A stretch of DNA of 61,974 nucleotides, taken from NCBI GenBank assembly GCA_009914555.1, contig WNDY01000022.1:1-61974 (forward strand), written 5' to 3'. Position numbers and translations under genes: made by a program. Shown piece after piece: positions 46,086-56,130 of the stretch (the first letter of the stretch is position 1; every line of letters begins with the position of its first letter). Origin of the DNA: Xylophilus sp. GTDB lineage: Bacteria; Pseudomonadota; Gammaproteobacteria; Burkholderiales; Burkholderiaceae_C. Below the pieces are notes generated by a model. The model searched no databases. It had not been told where the DNA came from and worked only from the letters and a program-made list of their open reading frames with translations.

Positions 46086-48795
46086 TCAGGGATGCGGGCC
46101 GGCCAGCGCCAGCAGGGCGATGGCGGCCAGACCCCACTGCGCCACGGCGTTGGTGGAGAGGCCATCGGCCTCCTCCACGGGCGCCAGCACATGGGGCGGC
46201 AGCACGGTGTGCGTGCGCCGGCCCGGCGCAGCTATGCCGCCGCGGCCGGCCCGGAACTCGGCCCAGGCGCGCTGCCGCAGGGCCTCGTCGTGCAGCCGAT
46301 GGGCGGCGAAGGCCGTGAGCCGTGCATGGCCCTGGGCCAGGTTGCCCGTGCGCAAGGGCTGGCCGAGGGCCGCACGTTGCGCATCGCGGCTGGCGTTGTA
46401 GAGGCGGCAGTAATCCAGCCAGGCCCGCTCGAACGACTGCGAGGGCAGCAGGTCGACCAGTTCGCCCGCGATCTCGGCCAAGCCGAAGACGGCGCTGAGG
46501 TGCGATACCGCCAGTTGCCCGCCGGTATCGCGCGCATAGACACCGCTGGCGATGTCCATGTCGGCCACGCCGGTGAAGAAGCCGTGCGGCTGGGCCGCGA
46601 TGCTTTCCATGCTGTGGACCAGCCGCTGGCGGATGGCCGCATCGCCCGTGCGCTCCCATTCGGTGAGCCAGGCAGCGGCCACCGCGCCCCAGTCGGTACC
46701 GAAGGCCACGCTGGCGGCGCCCGGCGCTCGCGCAGCCTGCTGGCCGAGCTTGCGCGCGGGCACCACGCGCTGGAGCGTGCGCAGGGCCTCGACCTGCTCG
46801 CGCAGCAGCTCGCCGGTACGCTCGTCGGCCGTGAGGTAGTAGAAGTGCCGCCGGTTGGCGGCTGTGGACACGCGCAGCTGCTTGGCGCTGTCGCCCCAGT
46901 GGCGGACGTTGTGGCGCGAGCCCAGCGGCGCGAACGGCCCGAGGTGGTGCACGTCCACCTCGCCGGTGTGGCGGGCCATGGCCTCGGCCACGGAACACGT
47001 CGGCGCGGCCGGTGCGCAGGAAGTAGTGCCAGAGCCAGAGGTCGGTGCTGAGCTCGGAGTTGTCCCAGGCATAGCCGCCGACGTCGTAGCGCCAGACGTG
47101 GCGGTCGCCGTCGTAGGTGTGCATGACGTCGCCGTAATCCCAGAAGCCGTACCAGCGGCGCTGCTCGACCTCGCGCCGGTAGAAGTCGAAGTACCAGGCA
47201 AGCTGGCCTTCCAGCGCCTCCTCTCCGGTGCGCACGGGCGACCAGGCCGGGCCGAAGACGCCGGCGGCGTGCAGGCGCGCGGGCGATGCGATGAGCTGCG
47301 GGGGCACCTGGATGCGGCGGGCGATGGCCAGCAGCGCGGCAGCGTCGGGCGTGGCACCGAGCGCCTCGATCTGCAGCTCGCTCGTGCGCGCCACCCCCAG
47401 CGGGGTGTCGAAGCCGGGCTCGTAGTCCTCGTAGGTGATGTCCAGCGCGGCGCGCTGCTTCTCATGAGAGTCCTGGCCCAGCCCATCATGGATGGGGCGC
47501 AGGTCCATCGGCTCGGCCTGCGGCGCCCAGAGCCACAGGGTGACGCGGGCAGCATCGGTGTGGGCGGCATCGATGTCGATCTGCGCCGGGTGGCTCTGCC
47601 AGAAATTGCGGATACCGAAGGCCACGCCGCCGGCTGGCGTGCCCAGCCAGCCGGTGCCAGCCGAGCGGCCGCCGCTGGCGGCATGCAGCCAGCCCTGGCC
47701 CGCGGTGGTGCGCTTGGCGATGGTGAAGGCGTCGGAATGCGCCTGGAGCAGCCGGTAGCTGCCGAAGGCGGGGATGTACTCCAGCCCGGATGCGACGGGC
47801 TCGGCCAGGGGCGGCACGGCACGCCCCGCGACCTGCGCCGCGACGACGCCGGCCCCCGGTTCCCGGCGCAGCCCCGAGAGGCCACGCACGGCCTCGGCAA
47901 AGAGGCCCTCGCCCTCGCCGACGAAGCGCACATGCCGGTCGTGCAGCGGCCCGGCCAGCGGCACCTGGAATGTGACGCCCAGGCCCCGGGTGAAGTCGCG
48001 CGATGCGTCGCCGTCGTAGACAATGGTGTGGACGATGCGCAGCGCGGCCGAGCCTGCATAGAAGTACAGGCGCAGGATGAAGGGCAGCAGGGTTTCGCCA
48101 TGCTGCGCACCGCTTTCCGCCCCTTTCTGGAACCGATGCGTTCCGCGCAGCATGACGAGCGCACGCTGCGCACCGTTGCGCTCGATCTCGGCGCTCTGCA
48201 CGGCGCTGCGGTAATGCTGCGTCACCCCCTCCGGGGCATCGGGGTCGCCCTGGACCAGCAGGGTCAGCTCGGCGTTCTCCAGGGCCGCCGTGAAGCCTTG
48301 AGCCCCCTTGCGCTCCAGGCGCGCGATCACCAGCGGCCCACTGCGCGGCAGGGTGCAGCGCAGGGCGCCCGTATCCACCTGCAGTGCATCGCCCGCCTGC
48401 GAAACCAACAAGGGCTGCGGCTCCGCCGGCGCAGCGACCGTGGGGCGCAGGCGGTAGCCCGCGCTGGCCGCCGCGTGCGGCGGTAGCGCGTGGGCCGTCC
48501 ACTTGAGCGAGCCGTCGGGCCAGAAGGCCAGCGGCCAGCTTTGCAGCGGCAGCGCCCGGCCCGCGGCATCGTGCAGCGCGAAGCCACTGCCCGCCGCGAC
48601 CGCTCCGCGCGGCCAGGGCGTGCCCCAGGTCGTGCCGACGAAGGCTTCGGGCACTTGCCCGTCGATCCAGTGCAGCGGCGTGCCGCCATCCGACTCGCTC
48701 TCATCGGTGGATGCCCTGACCGCGGCGAACGGTGCCGCCAGCGGCAGCCCGGCAAGAAGCGCGAAGCGGCGGCGGGTGAGATGCAGTTTGGCCAT
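46086..48795 (-). pseudogene. Exo-rhamnogalacturonan-lyase/YetA-like secreted protein, frameshifted
   Basis: The Tat-type leader (LTRRRFALLAGLPLAAPFAA) starts at 48795. Corrected length is about 902 aa, matching large YetA-like proteins beside pectinolytic genes. N-terminal half: WTAHALPPHAAASAGYRLRP. C-terminal half includes GRHNV-type SRHNVRHWGDSAKQLRVSTA and FGTDWGAVAAAWLTEWERTG. One extra G near 46995 (CGTGGCCGAG) moves the frame between ADVFR and AEAMARHTGEVDVHH, and total length is 3n+1, consistent with it. Whether an active protein is made is doubtful. Family call by motif and context. Confidence 0.7.
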
Positions 48796-48798
48796 GGC

Positions 48799-50079
48799 TC
48801 AACGCTCCACGTCAGTCCGGGCCACTTCCACCGCGAACAGGTAGCTCGGACCCTGCATGTTGGAACGGAAGAGCACATACCTGCCGTCCGGCGTGAACTG
48901 CACGTTCGGCTCCAGCCGGTAGTTGTGCCGGGCCATGTTCACCAGCCGCTCGGCGTGCAGGCGGCCCGGGCGGACGAGGTTGTCGCCCAGGCTGTGGTCG
49001 TCCTTCAGCAACTCGGGGCGGAACAGGTAGATCCACTGCGCGCCCGGCGCGGCACTGCCGTCGCCCGCGAACAGCGTGCCGTCGGCCGACCGGTTGAAGT
49101 GGATGGACGCCTCGTGCGGCTGGTAGTGGTACCAAGTGCGCGCGCCGCTCTCCACGTCGATGCCGGCGAGGTAGGACACCAGGCCGAAGGACATGTGCAG
49201 GTCGTACCAGATCCGCTTGCCGCTGGCGTCCCACCATTGGTGGCCGCTGCCTTCCATCTGCGTGATGCGGGGGTTGATGTGCTTCTGCTGCGAGCCGTCC
49301 GTGCGGATCGTCCAGAGCTTTTCCACCTGCTGCCACGCCCCCTGGTGGGCATACATGAGCAGCGTGGGGTCGGTCGGCGAGAACTGCAGATGGTCGATCC
49401 AGTGCGTGCTGGCGAACAGCGGCTTGGTCTCGCCCGTGCGCAGGTCGACGGTGAAGACAACCATCGGCAGCCGCGCGGCAAAGCGCCGGGCCATGCGGGT
49501 CTTCTTGTCGGCCGGCTCCCTGGCCGAGCCCGGCCCGACCAACTGGCCGGCCTGGCGGCCGTTGTAGTCCTCGCCATCACCCACGATGTAGCTTCCCACG
49601 CCCAGCGTTTCGTCCGCATTGATCGAGAAGACGCCGGAGCGCGGCGGCAGATCGGCGATCCGGCGCTGCGCGCCCGTGGCGATGTCGGCCGCCCAGAGCG
49701 AGGCGGCCCGGGGATCGCCCGCCACGCCCTTGAAATAGTAGACGGTGGGCGTCCTGCGCCCCACCACCACCGCACCGGGACCGCCGCCCACCGGCCCCGC
49801 CACCAGCAGCCGCGTGGCGAAGGTGCGCAGGTCGATCACCCCGATGCCGCGGCCGGCCGTGCCGTAGACCATCTGGGTGCCGTCGGGCGTGTAGGCGTTG
49901 ATGTTGAAGTAGAAGCTGCCCGAGCCGGGTTCGTCCGTGAGCCGGATAACGCGGTGGCCGGTGTCGGGGTCGACCCAGGAGGCCGGCGGCGGCGCAGCCC
50001 CGGCCTGAAGCGCGAGAAGGAATGCACCGGCCGCAAGCAGCCTGCGCAGCGGGCTTACCGCCGTCATGCGAGTCGCCAT
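48799..50079 (-). CDS. ogl: Oligogalacturonate lyase-like beta-propeller protein (PL22-like), 426 aa
   Basis: Ogl enzymes cut small galacturonate oligomers by beta-elimination. The start at 50079 (or 50067) gives a signal peptide ending ALQAGAAPPPA, so this copy is exported. Propeller blades are visible: DTGHRVIRLTDEPGSGSFYF, MVYGTAGRGIGVIDLRTFAT, WIDHLQFSPTDPTLLMYAHQ and GSGHQWWDASGKRIWYDLHM; conserved His residues in DHLQFSP, GHQWW and EASIHF could bind the metal. It follows the TonB receptor by 8 bp and precedes the YetA-like gene by 3 bp. Intact. Confidence 0.8.
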   Translation of the reverse strand: MATRMTAVSPLRRLLAAGAFLLALQAGAAPPPASWVDPDTGHRVIRLTDEPGSGSFYFNINAYTPDGTQMVYGTAGRGIGVIDLRTFATRLLVAGPVGGGPGAVVVGRRTPTVYYFKGVAGDPRAASLWAADIATGAQRRIADLPPRSGVFSINADETLGVGSYIVGDGEDYNGRQAGQLVGPGSAREPADKKTRMARRFAARLPMVVFTVDLRTGETKPLFASTHWIDHLQFSPTDPTLLMYAHQGAWQQVEKLWTIRTDGSQQKHINPRITQMEGSGHQWWDASGKRIWYDLHMSFGLVSYLAGIDVESGARTWYHYQPHEASIHFNRSADGTLFAGDGSAAPGAQWIYLFRPELLKDDHSLGDNLVRPGRLHAERLVNMARHNYRLEPNVQFTPDGRYVLFRSNMQGPSYLFAVEVARTDVER

Positions 50080-50087
50080 CTCGCGGA

Positions 50088-52292
50088 TCAGAAGTCGTAG
50101 CGGAAGCTGGCACTCAGCGTGCGCGGCGTCCCGAGCGTTCCGAAGACGGTCGGCCCGCCGCGCAGCACGCGGTAGTACCGCTTGTCGAGTGCGTTGCTGA
50201 GCGACAGCGTCAGGCTCCAGCGGTTGTCCGCGTGGCGGCCATTCACCCCTGTGGATAGGCTGAGCAGGCCGTAGCCCGGGATGCGGGTGTAGTTCGAGTT
50301 GTCCACGGTGCTGTAGACCCATGAACGGTAGCTCCAGCGCCCCTGCACGAAGGCGCCCAGCCCGCCTGCCGATGCGATGTTCCACTCGTAGCGGCTGCTC
50401 ACGTTGTAGGCAATCCGGGGCGAGCGCAGCGTGCGCTCGCCGGTGTGCGAGCAAGAGGTCGCGCCATTCTCGGGCGGGCAGGATCCGTTCTCGTAGCTCA
50501 GGTAGCTGGCGTCCAGCAGCGTGCTGGCCAGGCCCAGCGTCCAGCCCTCGGCCGGGCGGAAGCGCACGTTGGACGACACGCCGCGCGAGCGCACCGTGCC
50601 GGCATTGGTGAGGTAGCTGGAGTCGGACACCTCGTCATAGGCACTGGCCTGGAAGTTGCGGATCTCCGACCAGAACAGGGCCACGCCGGCCGTCAGCCGC
50701 TGGTCCAGCCAGGTGCCCTTGAGGCCCACCTCGGCGCTGCGGGCGGACTCGGGGTCGACGTACAGCGTGTCGCGCCCCGCCGCGTTGGCCGCGCCCGAGG
50801 AGATGTTCAGCCCGCCGGACTTCTCTCCGTAGCCGACCGTGGCATAGGCCTGCACGTCGGGCTGCAGCCAGTAGTTGAGGCTCACCAACCCGGCAGGCAG
50901 CACCCGTGTCTGCACCAAGTCGGAGCTGAAGCCGGCCCGGCCGACGCGGACGAAGGAGCCCGCCTTGCGCTCCTGGCTCAGGCGCAGGCCGGCGGTGAGT
51001 TCGAGGCGGCTGCCGAGGTGCCAGGTGCCCTGGGCGAACAGCGAGAACACCCTGTCGTCGAGCGTGCCCGTGCGTTCCACCACGCGGTTGACGTAGCCGG
51101 ACCCGTTGAGCGAATTGCCCGTGTACGCGTTGCGCACATAGGTGTCGAGGTTCTCGCCCCAGTAGATGGCCCCGATCGCGTAGTCGAACTTCTCGCCGCG
51201 CGGCGAGTCAAGCCGGATCTCCTGCTGCCAGATGCGGTCGCGGTAGCTGGTGCCCTGGTTGCTGTACAGCGCGACGTCGTAGTTGTCGGCGATCACGGGC
51301 TTGTAGCCGAAGTAGCGCGCCGATGTGGTGGAGCGCAGGTTGTAGCCCCCGTCCAGCCTCCAGTTGGCCGTGGCCGAGACACCGCCCTGCTTCAGGTCGG
51401 TGTAGCTCTCGATGTCGACGTTGACGCCCCCGACCAGGGGATACGACCCGACCTTGTTGGCCGCCGTGATGTAGGAGTCCGCCGCCTGCAGGAGGACGGA
51501 CGCCGGGTTGGTGTGGATGTCGCCGTAATCGGCTGCCAGGCGCAGGTCGAAGTCGGCATGCGGCTTCCAGAGCAGTTGCGCGCGCACGCTGTCCTGCCGG
51601 CCGCCGTCGAGCTTGTTGCCGGTGTACTGATTGCGGATCTAGCCGTCGCGCTCCGTGTGCGAGAAGCTGATGCGCGCAGCCAGCGTCTCGCTCAGCGGGC
51701 CGGAGCACGTCCCCTGCGTCTGCACATAGCCGCGCTGACCGAACGACTGCCGGATCGACCCTTCCCGCTGGAAGCTCGGCGCGCGGGTGCGGATGTCCAC
51801 CGCGCCGCCCGTGGTGTTGAAGCCATGCAGCGTGCCCTGCGGGCCGGGCAGCACGGTCGCACCGTCGATGTCCAGCAGGTCGCCGGCCAACATCCCGGGC
51901 CGGCTGAGATACACACCGTCGAGGAACAGCCCCACGCTGCTGGGCATGCCGACGTTGATCTCGTTGCCACCGCCGTCGCCCACGCCCCGGATCGAGACAC
52001 TGGTCTCGAACTCGTTGCTGCCGGCCACGTCCAGGTCCGGGGTCAGCTGCTGCAGATCCTCCAGCCGCTGCACGCTCTGGCGCTCCAGTTCTTGGCCGTC
52101 GACATGGACGGCCGAGCTCGGCGCCCGCTGGGGATCGGCGGCGCGATGGCCTTCGACCTTGATGGTGTGGAGTTCGGAGGCATCGGTCGCGGTCTGGGCC
52201 CGCGCAACGCCCAGCAACAGGGCCAAGCCGATCAGCAGCGGGGTTGCGGGGCGAATCTTCCTCGTGTAATCTTTTCTGGTGTGGGATGGCAT
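50088..52292 (-). pseudogene. TonB-dependent receptor of the pectin locus with internal amber stop
   Basis: This is a 733-aa-type receptor, probably for pectic oligosaccharides given its place in front of ogl. The start at 52292 gives a signal peptide ending LLLGVARAQTATD. Plug motifs are visible: IKVEGHRAADPQRAP, LEDLQQLTPDLDVAGSNEFE, VSIRGVGDGGGNEINVGM, VLPGPQGTLHGFNTTGG. The frame is interrupted by TAG at 51639-51641 (context HTERDG-stop-IRNQYTGN; TGG to TAG would explain it), and resumes in the same frame to the barrel end LSASFRYDF. Without readthrough the receptor is lost. Confidence 0.85.
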
Positions 52293-52605
52293 GGAACGTC
52301 GACGTGCAGGCAATGAAATTTCTTTTTGATCTAAAAGGATCACTTGTTATGGCGATCCTAAATAAGACGTGACAAATTCCATCCCTTGCAGCCATGCGTT
52401 CGCGGCAAAAAAACTATGAGCGCAACGCATTGGCATGGCAGCGCGGCCATGCGTTGAATACAGCCCCTCCGATGCGCCGGCCCGCCGCCCGACAGAAGTT
52501 CCCCGTCTTTCCATACGCGGAATTTTTTGTTGGGCCGCATGGCGGCGAAATCCAAACTCGTAGGCCCGGCGGCAAGCCGGTCCCACGAACCCCGAGGTTT
52601 CCGCC
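52293..52605. promoter_or_regulatory. AT-rich divergent control region with several dyads
   Basis: The 313-bp gap between the TonB receptor and the amidohydrolase has no gene. It holds a markedly AT-rich stretch (52312-52385) in an otherwise GC-rich window. Inside is an inverted repeat AGGATC/GATCCT (52336-52341 and 52354-52359). Further on, GCCATGCGTT occurs at 52391-52400 and 52446-52455, with a near-inverse AACGCATTGGC at 52424-52434. These are candidates for a sulfur-starvation regulator such as CysB or a LysR relative and for a promoter; no single -35/-10 pair is convincing. Confidence 0.5.
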
Positions 52606-54123
52606 ATGAACGATCGCCTGCACGCCGTCCGCGCCTCCCGCTCCGTCGCCGTCAAGGCCGGGCTCGACCATCCCGTCATCGACACCGACGTCCACGTCAA
52701 CGACTTCGCCCCGGCCATCGAGGACTACGTCGCCCAGTACGGCGGCCCGGTCCTGGTCGATGCGCTGCGCAAGGCCCTGGGCGGCCGCCATGCCAACACC
52801 CGCGACGGCACCGGCCGCGACTGGTACCAGCAGACCCCTGCCGAGCGCCAGGCCCGCCGCACGCTGCGCGCGCCCTGGTGGGCCCGCGTGACGCGCAACA
52901 CGCTCGACCTGGCCACCTACACCCTGCCCGACCTGCTGGCCGAACGCCTGGCCGAGCAGGGCGCCGACTACTCGGTGCTGTTTCCCAACGACGTGCTGTC
53001 GCCCGCCGCGGCCAGCGACGAGTTCCGCCAGCCGCTGCACCGCGCGATCAACCATTTCCACGCCGACCAGTACCGCAGGCACGCGCACCGCCTGACGCCG
53101 GTGGCCGGCATTCCGCTCAACACGCCGCAGGAAGGCATCGAGGAGCTGGAATTCGCCGTCAGGACGCTGGGCCTGAAGGTGATCAACATCGCCGGCGGCG
53201 TGCGCCGCCCGATCGCCTCGGTGGCCGAGAAGTACCCCAAGGCCGAGCACCCCGAGGTCGCCCGCCACGCGAGCTACATCGACTTCTACGGCATCGACAG
53301 CCCCTACGACTACGATCCGTTCTGGGCCAAGGTGGTCGAGCTTGGCGTGCCAGTCACCACGCACTACGGCAGCCAGGGCTGGACCGGGCGGCAGTCGATC
53401 AGCAACTACATGTTCAACCACATCGGCCACTTCGCCGACGGCTCGCAGGCGTTCGCCAAGGCGCTGTTCTTCGGCGGCGTGACGCGGCGCTTCCCGGGCT
53501 TGCGCGTGGGCCTGCTCGAAGGCGGCGCCGACTGGGGTTCGCATGTCTACACCCACCTGGTCGACCGCTGGGAGAAGCGCAACCGCGACGCGGTGCAGAA
53601 CTACAACCCGGCCCACGCGGACATCGACCTGCTGGCCTCGCTGTTCGAGCGCTACGGCGCCGATCTGACGAAGGGCCGGCCGCTCAACCGCGAGACGCTG
53701 CTGCGCGACGCGCTCGGCATCTCGGCCCTGCCGCACAGCCGCGAGCCCGAGGGCGACGAACTCGACGACTTCGCCGCCGCCGGCATCGAAAAGGTGGAAG
53801 ACATCCGCGACCGCTGGGTCCGCAGCTTCTACTTCGGCTCCGAGGCCGACGACCGCACCGTGGCCGCCGCCTTCAACGACCGGGTGAACCCGCTGGGCGT
53901 GAAGATCAATGCGATCTGGTCGTCCGACATCGGCCACTGGGACGTGCCCGACCTGACCGAGCCGCTGGCCGAGAGCTGGGACCTGGTCGAGCAGGGCGTG
54001 CTCACGCCGGCCGACTTCAAGGCCTTCACCTTCGGCAACCCGTACCGCTTCTACACCGAGGCCAACCCGCGCTTCTTCGACGGCACCGACATCGCCGCCA
54101 AGGTGCGCGCGCCGGGCGCCTGA
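52606..54123 (+). CDS. Amidohydrolase-family TIM-barrel enzyme of a sulfur-type locus, 505 aa
   Basis: A metal-dependent hydrolase or decarboxylase fold (ACMSD-like). The N-terminal metal motif is DTDVHVNDF (Asp-x-His); further His residues lie in RAINHFHADQYRRHAHRLTP, TTHYGSQGW and IGHFADGSQ; the C-terminal Asp is in IWSSDIGHWD. It opens an operon with sulfonate-type transport and two flavin-dependent oxygenase-type genes, so it may process a released organosulfur carbon skeleton. Substrate not identifiable. Confidence 0.82.
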   Translation: MNDRLHAVRASRSVAVKAGLDHPVIDTDVHVNDFAPAIEDYVAQYGGPVLVDALRKALGGRHANTRDGTGRDWYQQTPAERQARRTLRAPWWARVTRNTLDLATYTLPDLLAERLAEQGADYSVLFPNDVLSPAAASDEFRQPLHRAINHFHADQYRRHAHRLTPVAGIPLNTPQEGIEELEFAVRTLGLKVINIAGGVRRPIASVAEKYPKAEHPEVARHASYIDFYGIDSPYDYDPFWAKVVELGVPVTTHYGSQGWTGRQSISNYMFNHIGHFADGSQAFAKALFFGGVTRRFPGLRVGLLEGGADWGSHVYTHLVDRWEKRNRDAVQNYNPAHADIDLLASLFERYGADLTKGRPLNRETLLRDALGISALPHSREPEGDELDDFAAAGIEKVEDIRDRWVRSFYFGSEADDRTVAAAFNDRVNPLGVKINAIWSSDIGHWDVPDLTEPLAESWDLVEQGVLTPADFKAFTFGNPYRFYTEANPRFFDGTDIAAKVRAPGA

Positions 54124-54168
54124 CGCGGCCGGCCCTCCCCTCGCCCGCAACGACCACCACACACCGCC

Positions 54169-55266
54169 ATGCACATCCCTTCCCTGCGGTCCCGCCGCGC
54201 TCTGCTGGGCGCCCTCGTCCTCGCCGGTGCGGCCCTGGCCGCCCAGGCCGAGCCCCTGACCATCCGCATCGGCGTGGCCAGCGCCGGCGGCGGCGAGCCG
54301 GTCACCTGGGGCGGCTCGCCCGGCGGCGTGGTTCGCGCCAACCAGACGCTGGAGAAGGAGTTCGCCGGCACGCCCGACGTCAAGGTCGAGTGGCTGTTCT
54401 TCAAGGGTGCCGGCCCGGCGGTCAACGAGGCGCTGTCGAACAGGCAGATCGACTTCGCCTACCAGGGCGACCTGCCGCAGGTCGTGGGCCGCGCCAACGG
54501 CCTGAAGACCAAGCTGCTGCTGACCAGCGGCGCGCGCAACAACCTCTACGTGGTCACGCCGAAGGACTCCGACATCCGGTCGATCAAGGACCTGAAGGAC
54601 CGCAAGGTCTCGATCTTCCGCGGCACCAACGGCCATCTCGTCGCGATCAACGTGCTGGCCGCCAACGGCCTGGCCGAGCGCGACCTCAAGACCGTCAACC
54701 TCGACGCCGGCAGCGCCCAGGCGGCGCTGGTGTCCCACGGCGTGGACGCGGCCTTCGGCGGCTACGAATGGTTCAAGGTGCGCGACGCGGGCCTGGCCAA
54801 GGTGGTCTACAGCACCCAGGGCCAGGACCCGGCCTTCACCCGCCAGGCCGCGCTGCTGGTGCGCGAGGATTTCGAGAAGGAGCACCCGGCCGAGGTGCAG
54901 CGCGTGGTCGACGTCTTCGTCAAGGCGGCCGACTGGGCCTCCGATGAGAAGAACCGCGACGCGCTGTTCCGCATCTGGGCGAAGAGCGGCACGCCCGAGG
55001 CCTCGTGCAAGGCCGAGTTCGAAGGCCAGTCGCTGGCCGAACGCAATTCGCCGCTGGTCGACGACTTCATCGTCGCGCGCTACAAGGCCGTGGCCGACGA
55101 TGCGCTCAAGCTCAAGCTGATCCGCCGCCCGATCTCGTTCGACGGCTGGTTCGACACCCGGTACCTGCAGGCCGCGCTCAAGAAGCAGGGCCTGGAGAAC
55201 CGCTGGACGCCCTATGACGCCAAGGGCCGGCCGAAGAAGGCGGCTTCGGTCGCATCGGCGCGATGA
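54169..55266 (+). CDS. SsuA-like periplasmic binding protein, 365 aa
   Basis: The signal peptide (SRRALLGALVLAGAALAAQA) may be Tat-like with its SRR pair. The mature part has IRIGVASAGGGEPVTWGG, GAGPAVNEALSNRQIDFAYQ and DLKDRKVSIFRGTNGH, typical of the sulfonate/nitrate/taurine class. The C-terminus (ISFDGWFDTRYLQAALKKQG) matches that class too. It is followed by two permeases and an ATPase, completing an importer. Ligand probably a sulfonate, sulfone or related compound; inferred. Confidence 0.87.
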   Translation: MHIPSLRSRRALLGALVLAGAALAAQAEPLTIRIGVASAGGGEPVTWGGSPGGVVRANQTLEKEFAGTPDVKVEWLFFKGAGPAVNEALSNRQIDFAYQGDLPQVVGRANGLKTKLLLTSGARNNLYVVTPKDSDIRSIKDLKDRKVSIFRGTNGHLVAINVLAANGLAERDLKTVNLDAGSAQAALVSHGVDAAFGGYEWFKVRDAGLAKVVYSTQGQDPAFTRQAALLVREDFEKEHPAEVQRVVDVFVKAADWASDEKNRDALFRIWAKSGTPEASCKAEFEGQSLAERNSPLVDDFIVARYKAVADDALKLKLIRRPISFDGWFDTRYLQAALKKQGLENRWTPYDAKGRPKKAASVASAR

Positions 55267-55356
55267 CGCAGGAGGCGCGCCGCCGCGCTGCCGGCCGAGG
55301 CGCTGCCCGCCGCCGCGGCGAAGGAGCAAGAGCATACCCCATGGCCTATCCGCTTC

Positions 55357-56130
55357 TTGCGCGCGATTTACAATCGCCTTGAGCCCATACTCCTTTCGTT
55401 GATCCTGTTCGGCCTGTGGTGGCTGGGCGCCGGCCAGGGCTGGATCTCGTCCCAGGTCTTGCCGCCGCCGCAGTTCGTGGGCGAGACGCTGCGCGATCTG
55501 GCCACCAGCGGCGACCTCTGGCTGCACACCCAGGCCAGCCTGCAGCGGGTGCTGCTCGGCTTCGCGGCCGGCACGCTGCTGGGCCTGCTGCTGGGCACGG
55601 CGATGGGGCTGTCGAGGAACGTGGAAGCCTACGTGCTGCCCACGTTCAACGCGCTGGTGCAGATTCCGGTGCTCGGCTGGCTGCCGTTCGTGCTGCTGCT
55701 CGTGGGCATCGGCGAGCCGCTGAAGATCATCCTGATCGCCAAGGCCGCGCTGGTGCCGGTGGCGCTCAACACGCTCCAGGGCTTTCGCCAGGCGCCGCCC
55801 GCGCTGCGCGAGGTCGGCCGCGTGTATGGCTACACGCGCCGCCAGGAGGTGCTGGAGATCGTGCTGCCCACGGCCGTGCCGACGCTCTTCACCGGCATCC
55901 GCCTGGGCTTCACCAAGGCCTGGCTGTCGCTGGTCGTGGTGGAGCTGGTGGCGTCGAGCGAGGGCCTGGGCTACCTGATCGTCTACGGCCGCCAGCTGTT
56001 CCAGCTCGACCTGGTGATGGCCGCCGTGATCGTCGTCGGCGCGATCGGCTATGCGATCGACCGGCTGCTGGACCGGGCCGAGCGCCGGCTGTTCGGCGCG
56101 CGCGGCGCCACCACCGCGGGAGGCCGCTGA
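55357..56130 (+). CDS. SsuC-like ABC permease 1, uncertain start, 257 aa
   Basis: The permease core is clear: YVLPTFNALVQIPVLGWLPF, the EAA loop ALREVGRVYGYTRRQEVLEI and YLIVYGRQLFQLDLV. The only in-frame start is TTG at 55357. An ATG at 55341 sits in another frame and reaches a stop after 13 codons, so either TTG is used or a 1-base shift lies between 55341 and 55357. A possible GGAG site is at 55322-55325. The frame overlaps the next permease by TGATG. Confidence 0.78.
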   Translation: MRAIYNRLEPILLSLILFGLWWLGAGQGWISSQVLPPPQFVGETLRDLATSGDLWLHTQASLQRVLLGFAAGTLLGLLLGTAMGLSRNVEAYVLPTFNALVQIPVLGWLPFVLLLVGIGEPLKIILIAKAALVPVALNTLQGFRQAPPALREVGRVYGYTRRQEVLEIVLPTAVPTLFTGIRLGFTKAWLSLVVVELVASSEGLGYLIVYGRQLFQLDLVMAAVIVVGAIGYAIDRLLDRAERRLFGARGATTAGGR

